Shown: piece after piece, positions 56,275 to 64,000 of the stretch
Layout of the letters: every line of letters begins with the position of its first letter
Position numbering within the stretch: the first letter of the stretch is position 1
Assembly: GCA_947579605.1 (NCBI GenBank)
Contig: OX388314.1
Location: forward strand, 6,138,001 to 6,202,000
DNA length: 64,000 nt
Direction: 5' to 3'
Source: Athripsodes cinereus
Taxonomy: Eukaryota > Arthropoda > Insecta > Trichoptera > Leptoceridae
Made by a program: the position numbers and the translations under genes
The notes under the pieces: model-generated
Database searches by the model: none
What the model saw: only the letters and a program-made list of their open reading frames with translations
Told to the model about the DNA's origin: nothing

Positions 56275-56495
56275 TTGCTCGTGCTCTGTGCGTCGTCGAG
56301 CCCCGGCAAAAAATAGTTCACCCATTCTGAATGTCTTAACAAATTTTATTGGTACATGTATAACAATTGATATTGCATTAATCGTGATGATGAGAGCGGA
56401 AGCTCTTGAAAGCCGGCTCGCGACCAATAAAGTTACAGTGGAGTACTAAATAAGTGTTTTATTTTTAATTAACATGAACTTCCACCAAGAACCGT
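56275..56495 (+). repeat. Retroelement end with hammerhead-like core (possible)
   Basis: TGATGA (56388-56393), a GAGC/GCTC stem with GGAA loop (56394-56405), GAAA (56408-56411), then AATAAAGTTACAGTGG, TAAATAAGTGTTTTATTTTT and GAACTTCCACCAAGAACCG. The same order is seen at 35850-35965. Compared with a hammerhead core, C of CTGATGA is replaced by A and two T's precede GAAA, so catalysis is doubtful. Class assignment (Penelope-like) is inference. Confidence 0.4.
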
Positions 56496-56499
56496 CGGT

Positions 56500-59400
56500 C
56501 GCAAATATCATCTTAATTTATATTGCATTTGATTGAAACGAGGTGATAGTATAGAGAGAAAGATTTTTTACCTATTATGAATGTCTTCTTTAGCATGGAG
56601 CTGATGATCTTTATGTTTATTACACGCAATAATTTTACGAACTACTCCACTAATTGAAAAATCCATGAACACCCCATTTATGGTGACTAATATACATAGA
56701 TTGTTAATTTATAATTATATTCTTCTGTTTTTTAATAATCAGCTCCTTAATTTTGAGGATCGTGACCAGCATGTCGAACGCTATATCCATCCATTCTTAT
56801 TCTCTGGCATGTGTATGACTACATGGAATGTACCTACTCAAGATTATTCTTTACTTATTTACGCCGTCTTATAGGTATTCGCTCTCTTTTCCATAATCCC
56901 AACACTGGCATTATAAATCTATGAGTCTGGTTGGATTGGATATTAAAAAAAGTCTCGTTGATGTTGATCTCCAGAATCTTATTGGAATCTGTACAAAAAA
57001 ATCCAATGTCCACGTAAAATAAGTTCTTAAAAGTAAATAATAAACATGTGACAAATAAGTGAAACATAACTCTTTGACTGCTGAATTCCGAGAATATCAT
57101 CTTTTTCCTTTAAGAAAAATTATCAAGGAAAACAAAATGCCAGTTTCCTCACAATTGCACAAGCTTTGGTATTTCACATGAAATCGCGAAGAAGAAAACA
57201 AAACACAGAAAATAAATGTACTCTTACTGCCTCACATATCATTCTCAATTCACAGGAATTCTCTCAAATGTTTTTATGCAAACATTAGACACGTGTTATA
57301 TAATTTGATACATTATGATTTTGATATTATGAGGAACACATGCATTTACATACAATTAACCTACATACCTAGTAGTGGTGATTTGATTCCGATATTTTGA
57401 CGTTCCAAAATACCTGTTACTTTTTAAACCAGTGAACCGGGTTGGTGATTGTTTAGGGTCCTACTAATTACCCGTTATTTTGATACTGCTATGGGGCTAT
57501 AGTAACATTCGTTACTTTGTTGTACCGGTGAATGGATTATTTGAATGCGGCAATAACTGTTACTCTATGAAACAATATGTACCTATATTGATGCAATATC
57601 CAGGATCAATATCCACGTCTATTATTGAAAATAAATCAAAAAGACAAAATAAGTATATTTTCTTAAAATATTTTTTTCTGGGGTCTTTTAGGGTCAAAAT
57701 TACTTTACTTTTAGAGCTGCAGAGTGATTCTCACTTATTGCAATGCCCGCTGATGCGGAATGTGAGTGAGTGACCTGTGAAGCTAGCATACTTGCAGTAC
57801 ATCACGTAGGTACTTTTGAAATTCATAATTATTTTCTTATGAATTCACTTATGCGTATAATTCTGAACACATTCATTAGTAAATATTGTATTTTTAGGCG
57901 TAATTATGAAGGAATTTATAATATAGCCTTATTATTTATTCAAAATTCCAAGAGGAATATTGATTTTATAATCCAAACATTTACATTACCGTGTCAACGA
58001 GGAAATATTGTTGTGTTTAATCGCGCTTCTGAGAATCTCACATTAATTATTGCACCGTAATGTTGAAAAGTGACTTTGGATAATTATTATAATCATTGAA
58101 CGAGGTGCGAGTGCTTGTGTCAACATGAGTAGGTACTTGTCTTGAATATTTGTTTATTTGTATTTTGTTCTGTTATTTCGTATGTGTTGCCATGGAAGAC
58201 TTAGGTTAAGAATCGATCAATCTATTGTGCATAATATTGTCTAAATTTGAGTTACACCCTATAATATTCCTAAATATCTATATGGCATCTTCCATGAGAA
58301 GGAACGCCTATAGATTAACTGTATGTTCATTCCATTTTAAGATATATTATAAAACTTTTTGAGCTTTCTTATCAGAAAAATATTCGATCAGATCAGATCA
58401 GAAAAATAATGTAAATCAAAGTAACACCTCTCGTTGGTTCCATGTTCATTGCATTTATAATATAATATATTCATTTACAGTGTTAACGCATAATATTCCT
58501 ACTTTGTGTCTCTTTTTGTTCATACTATGTTCCATGAAGTATACTTTGATCCGCAATAGAAAGACTGTATTTCAATTCACAAACAAAACGAATACTCCCT
58601 TACTTTTCTTGAAATATATGTGTCAGTATGTAGATTTTAAATTCGTTAGTGTATTCTTTCATCTCGGATACATTTTATTTGAAATTCTTTTATATAATAT
58701 CAGATATCATCGCATTTCGAGTTTTATTCTGTTGACAAAGTGCATCGAATTCCCAACGAATGAAATGAATAATTTAAAAGGTTCACTTTGTATTATGCAC
58801 GTATGTACATTCGTGTGAAATTTAACATGATTTTCAAGCAATCTTTGTGGAATTTTATTCCCGCGATACTTTATCACGTTTTCTTTAGATTTTCTTTTCT
58901 ATCTCTACTCTTACATAGTTTTCCTTTTAACCGTTCTTTAAAATTGACCAAGAACCGAGATTCCTACTTCTTCTAAAAGAGAATTTGAGAAATAGTGTAA
59001 CGTAAGTGGACCTCTTATTATCTTTATGACCGTCTCTTGTAAAACGCTCACAAGACTCGATATATTTTCTATTGCTGCTTCTACGGGATTATTTGTACAG
59101 ACCTCGTTCTACGGTTACTACCTTATCTGATCTCGCCTATGCACTACGTACAATACAATTGTAAACAAAAATTCATTAGATTTATAATAATCTCGTTACC
59201 GGACGAGAGATCGTATCATTCTTTTGAATTGATTTGTTACAATGTCAGTAAATAAATTTGTAAAGCTCATACGAGTGTTACGTTTTTTAAACTCATGATA
59301 TTATTATTTTCATTTCGAATAAATCAATGTGTTTCTCTGTGATAATTAAACTTCGTTGTTAAATAAATAAATATTTGATAGAAAATAAAAATACAAATAG

Positions 59401-60365
59401 ACATTACAAGATGAAGCAGAGTTGTATAATCTGTCCAAACGATTTGCGTATACTATAGGAACACTTTCAGTCAACCCGGTTAGCCTCTAAGTTTTAGTAA
59501 TAGCTGAGTTTAGTTGAATTACGAAATTTCGAATCAGGTTCTGTATTTAGCGATTGCCAACTTACGTGGGATGTAAACATATTTGATTATAGTTTCCATC
59601 ATAAATTCTTTCCTTCTTACTTTATATATCTGCTTGTTTATACGTGAGAAGTATAATATAATAAAGAAATATATTACGATATCTAAAGAAATATATAATT
59701 TCTCTCTCCATTTGTTCGTACTGCGCTGAGATTTGAGACTTAATCAGAAAGGTAGGCTTTGGTTAGAAGCAAATCAAACGCGAGGGAATCCTCTTGATAG
59801 AATATTTAAAACAATTCTTCGCTTTCCTTGTTCCGAGGTAACTAATAATCACAATTCTCTTACGTATATTATCTGTGTTCGCATGAAATATTTTAGCTTT
59901 GCTTTAGTATTATTATTATTATTGTACTTCGTGTCTCTTACTATAGAAAGAGATTTTTCGGGCTTACATTATTTTATCTTCGTGGGAATATCCCAGCGGA
60001 GAACGTTCTGCGATCCTCTCTTCGGCGCTCGAGATTTTTTCATTTCACCTTTTCTTACTACACCTAGTACCTACGTAATATTTCATGTTTTCCCTTCGCA
60101 TTATATTAGCATTAAAGAAACATGACTTTAATTCTATCACAAAGATTTCCCTGCTTTGCGAAGATATATAGCTCATTATGTATTAACGCGGATATCAAAT
60201 ATTAACCAGCACATGAAAAAGCAACAGAGTTCAGTATATGAAAGAGAGAGTTTGGAGAATCCTAATTAAAAATAAAGTAACCTCTGAATTATATATTTCA
60301 TAACCCTATTCTTAGAATTCAGTTTTTGTTAGTGTTTTTTTTTTACAATTTAATTCATCTCACTT
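56500..60365. other. AT-rich stretch, no gene seen
   Basis: Contains a short RTE motif at 56745-56775 (TTGAGGATCGTGACCAGCAT) and several frames of 80-130 codons (57480-58060, 58480-58818, 59733-60125), all hydrophobic and AT-driven with no recognisable domain. The longest, 59733-60125, starts at TTG. Confidence 0.45.
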
Positions 60366-60371
60366 ACTGTT

Positions 60372-60440
60372 ACCCCTCATTTCTCCACTGTTGAGCAAAG
60401 GCCTCGTCAAAACTTTCACATTTTCTTCTATTTCGAGAAA
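60372..60440 (-). pseudogene. LINE ORF C-terminal tip
   Basis: The minus strand reads RKCESFDEAFAQQWRNEG and stop. EAFAQQW at the very end of the ORF is a well-known feature of insect LINE ORFs (DNA GAGGCCTTTGCTCAACAGTG). Only ~20 codons remain. Confidence 0.7.
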
Positions 60441-60487
60441 TATTAACTTATTTACCTAGACTTTTAAATATTTCTTATTAATCTTCT

Positions 60488-60600
60488 TTATTTATTTCTA
60501 TTTATTTATTCATTCTTTACTGTACATTGATTAAAAACAATTACATGAAAGGTATACATTAAAATTAAATACAATCAATATATAATCTTTATGTACTCTG
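60488..60600 (-). repeat. Retroposon 3' end with (TTTA)n tail
   Basis: Complement of 43430-43540: TTTATTCATTCTTTACTGTA, CATTGATTAAAAACAATTAC, ATGAAAGGTATACATTAAA. Confidence 0.75.
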
Positions 60601-60604
60601 ACCA

Positions 60605-63270
60605 AATTTAAACCATGTATAGAAATGAAAATTATCGTCAAGAAGGTTCACTGAAGATTTCGAGGCGCTATAGCTCCATATCTTTCCGAACAAGTATGTG
60701 AATTGATTTTATATTAATAAGTTTACAATTTCAGTAAACTTAAAGAATTTTATAGGTATAAGTACTCGTAAGAACCTGTTGTCTCAAATGTGACTCGTAT
60801 CTGAATTGACCATTTTTCTTGTCTTGTCCGTTATGTGTTCTCGTATTACAGATTCTCTACGTTATTGTGACGTCTCCGAGACAATAGTCTTATGAAATAA
60901 CCGTCTCTGTAACGACAGTACTTGTTAAAGGATCTTATGAAACATGATTACTTTGTTCCCATACTATTTTTATCTCATAGCTTTCATGAATATTATATCT
61001 AACTGAAACTTTAACGTAAGCATACGTGCAGTATATAAATTTTAGATCATCTTCATTGTTGTGTTTTCATGGCACGAGTGAATGGTGAGATTATTTATTT
61101 TTTATAGTTAAATGTTGTAGTTCTTTTATGTTTAGTTTATAGCTTTACTGCTTACTGCAGTAACTAAAACTAGCTTTCTTTCCGTGACTTACGTTTAAGT
61201 TGAACAGGTCTCATTTTAGTTTATTTGTTGCATACACTTCTTCTTGGTAAGTGTATATACCGTTAATATTTAAACATGTATTTCTTGTCAGTATATTATG
61301 TCCGAACAGAAGATGAGGAAAATTTCATTTATTTATTTATTTAGTTTATTTATTCAACAAAAACAATCATACAATAGATATAAGCAAGAAATATGATTAT
61401 CCACTAGGTAGACCTGTTCTAGGATAATAAAATCTAAAAATACTTTTTAATCTTATAGTCCAGTTTTAATTATGGCCATCCATTGATATTATTTACTGTT
61501 TATTTGTTAAGAAAACGCTTGACATAAGTTCCTCATTCTTGAAGTGATTTTCACTCAGCGAATGATCTCCTTGTTCCAAATTTACAAAATTGTATTTTAT
61601 TTTATTTCTCACAACATATGTACAACATTATTTTTTTTTATAATCCAAAAAGACCAAAAAATATTGAATTATTTACACAATTATTATCCCAATCACAATT
61701 TCGTACAGTTTCACCGCAGGTCATCCATCTTAATTTGAGATGGTTATATTTGTATGGACAAAGAGTTCACACAGAGGTCATCCTAGTAGAATGTAGATTT
61801 TTATATTCATTGCGTATTACAACAACAACGTTTCTTACTGTACTTTAGCAACTTAAATGTATTGTATTTTATGTTATGTATTTATTTAACTCCCATTTGT
61901 ATTCACCTTTTAAAAGTACGTTTATTCTTCTTTCATGGTATTATAATTATTATCACCGTCATATAAAAAGAGTGCTGCGACTGTAGCAATGTATGCATTA
62001 TTATAAATTTATGGTATTGTTATTTCATTTTTACGTGTATATTTTACTATAGTCTGTTTTAGATTCTATTCTTATGGCTCCATAATACTTTGTGCCATAG
62101 CCCGAAGCTTAGAGCGCACGGTTTTCTCTTGCAGTACAATTTGAATAAAAATTTAAAACATAATTCTGTTCTGTTACCAGTATTATTATTCCAAGTTCAT
62201 GGCAATACGCCCCTCATAGGACAATTTCGCCTAGTTTAATGGATGCAGATATATTCTGACATATTAGAAGCTGCCTTATGTGCAGTAAACATGCCTTCTC
62301 AGTGGGTATTGGACTTGAATAATTTCGGAATACAAATCGTATAAATCCCTTATTGGACACTGTAAGAAGACAATATTGTCGAAGGGTGTCTACATCAAGT
62401 TGGCATTTGCAAAATGAAAAACCAAATTTATTTTGAAAATGTGGCTATCAAACCTGTGGAGATTAAAGACCATAATTATTTACATCTATATTTATACTAC
62501 CAAAGCATTTCTCACAAGTGTAGCCTGTGGACTAGCTAAACATATGTTAATAACATCTCCATAACACAAAACACCCATAAATTCTGTTTTAATGATAATA
62601 CTCCTTTTTATATTTTTCATATACCTTTTGTTTCAAAGTTAATAATACTGACATGGAGTACCTTGTGGTGTTAAAACAGAATCATAGTTCAACATGAGTC
62701 GACTCAAATTCTCGAAAACTCACTCAAAATTTTTTCAAAGTTCCATGTAACTTATTTAACCACGGTGTGTCTTATTTCTCGTAACGGCACTTCTGAGATA
62801 GTTTGTACAAAGGTTGCTCTTATCTGTTGATTACTCTGATCTATTTGATTGCTGTTATGTTGTTGATTTTTCTATTATGATATGATTGTTTTATTTGTGA
62901 AATGTACCCCATTTTTTATAACTTTGTGCTATTAAAATTACCTTTGGTCGATTGCAGCCATGCATATTTTTGTTGATTATAAACAAATACAGTACTGTAT
63001 ACAATTTCATGTATGCTCCATATTTTTCGATGTAAAATCAACAATCGCTTATCACTTAAATCAAGATTCACGTAATCAAACATCATTTGATAAAATTATT
63101 TGGATATTAAAATAAAACGAAATACCACACGTTTCCTTTCGTTTGTAGCCGGTTCGAAATAAATATTTTAGAAGTTCATTATTAGATACGGAATATCGTC
63201 ATACTTACTCAGGCAATAATGTCACTAATTTAACGCATATTTACATTGTACTTTCATTCTTCCTGCTTGT
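60605..63270. other. AT-rich stretch with minor repeat tails
   Basis: A probable LINE tail at 61325-61440 ((TTTA)n then ATTCAACAAAAACAATCATA, minus orientation) and a fragment of the ~250-bp retroposon at 62495-62590 (TTTCTCACAAGTGTAGCCTG, TGGACTAGCTAAAC). No gene. Confidence 0.45.
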
Positions 63271-63277
63271 CTTGCCT

Positions 63278-63530
63278 ACCATTATTATTATCTCATATCT
63301 CATTTATTTAACAAAACAATATTAGATTCCACATTTTGAACACAATATAAGATTAACAATAAAATTCAAATAAAACATTAAATGACAAAAACCATAAAAT
63401 ATTAAAATAAATTTATATTCAAAATGTAGAACCCCAACATTATTCGAGTTGATTCTTCCATGATGTTCTATGAAATAGTACAATCATGGGAGATCACTTA
63501 CAGAGCTACAGGGACAAAAACCTATTATTA
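63278..63530 (-). mobile_element. 5'-truncated LINE, 3' end only
   Basis: Reverse complement of 41380-41620: shares the last codons and stop (GGACAAAAACC / CTACAGGGAC on the plus strand), CATGATGTTCTATGAAATAG, GTTGATTCTTCCATGATG and the whole 3' UTR to an (ATT)n tail at 63278-63290. The two copies are inverted and 22 kb apart. Truncation lies within the last ten codons of the ORF. Confidence 0.88.
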
Positions 63531-63534
63531 TTAT

Positions 63535-64000
63535 TTTTAGTACAGTTTACGACCTTCTTTTGTATCATCATCGTCGTCCTGTAATAATTTTATATTAGAG
63601 ACATGTCCCGCGCGCTCCCCCGAGGCATCCAAATGAATCGCCTCTTGAATAATATTTTGAGAGAAAAAGAAGCTGTTAACGGTACCTTCCATATTATTCA
63701 AAGCATTCGCATCGTCTACTTAAATGTTTTGCTAATGCATGAAATGAGAGAATAATATACATCGGCGATATTTTTTTTATGTCCATACTACACGACTCAA
63801 AATCGCGGAGAAAAAAATGTATGTCATCTTCTAATACGAAAAGTATGATAGAAATAGAAATTTGTTGTTTTAGCCGTTCGATTGTCAAAGGAAGATGTTA
63901 TCACTGATTTAATGTGTGTGTACGGATTATCTATGGTTTGTGCCATCGTGAGATCGAAATGTAATGAAACAATGACATATATCATGGAGATTTGCTTCTA
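63535..64000. other. AT-rich stretch, no gene seen
   Basis: A GC-rich patch at 63600-63645 (CATGTCCCGCGCGCTCCCCC) is unrecognised. Confidence 0.4.

Noticed and set aside
58480..58818. 112-codon plus-strand frame
   Set aside because: AT-rich chance frame with no domain.
59733..60125. 130-codon plus-strand frame
   Set aside because: Starts at TTG, hydrophobic low-complexity core, no recognisable family or splice context.

Overview
The window is strongly AT-rich eukaryotic DNA, and it reads like an intergenic or intronic stretch of an insect genome. A moth or other lepidopteran is the best guess. The reasons are a (CCTAA)n telomere-type motif, many 5'-truncated RTE-like and CR1/L2-like LINE ends with short A/T-rich or trinucleotide tails, tRNA-derived SINEs, piggyBac, hAT and TA-target DNA elements, and short repeat tails familiar from moth genomes. 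The taxonomic call is an inference. I found no convincing host protein-coding gene and no true tRNA or rRNA gene. Nearly all open frames outside the transposons are short, unrecognised and AT-driven. Two short stretches look like exons by their splice signals only.

The centrepiece is at 47.0-53.9 kb on the minus strand: a full-length I-like non-LTR retrotransposon (47329-52793). It has ORF1 with three CCHC-type zinc knuckles, ORF2 with endonuclease, reverse transcriptase and RNase H whose recognised catalytic residues are all present, a (TAA)n 3' tail, and a perfect 13-bp target-site duplication. It sits inside a TA-flanked inverted-repeat element (47060-53852). An uninserted relative of that host element lies at 21383-21975 and shows the empty target site. 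The same host element also took in a ~230-bp retroposon that was then triplicated in tandem.

Reading left to right: 0-3.1 kb, no supported genes. 3.1-5.3 kb, a three-level nest: a ~200-bp repeat split by a 2.0-kb DNA transposon with 31-bp inverted repeats and a broken transposase-like gene, itself split by a LINE fragment with a 12-bp duplication. 5.9-16.5 kb, LINE and SINE remnants, a 67-bp minisatellite (11.7-12.1 kb), and a 470-bp hAT-type element with an 8-bp duplication (15.1-15.6 kb). 17.5-19.35 kb, a decayed piggyBac-family element with TTAA duplication and exact 13-bp inverted repeats, carrying two LINE fragments. 20-23.1 kb, more LINE tails, the TA element, then a 15-copy 66-bp minisatellite that is open on both strands. 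24-47 kb, sparse unique DNA with LINE tails, a 213-bp foldback element (32.5 kb), a perfect 21-bp hairpin (34.5 kb), a SINE (37.5 kb) and 5'-truncated LINEs (41.0 and 42.4 kb). 54-64 kb, mostly featureless AT-rich DNA with a few repeat tails.

What links the elements is parasitism at the transposon level. Intact LINE machinery such as that at 47-52 kb, or its RTE relatives, would have supplied the reverse transcriptase for the truncated copies. The high-copy ~250-bp repeat ends in sequence resembling the 3' end of an RTE-type LINE in the same window, so it may be a SINE that borrows that LINE's enzyme.
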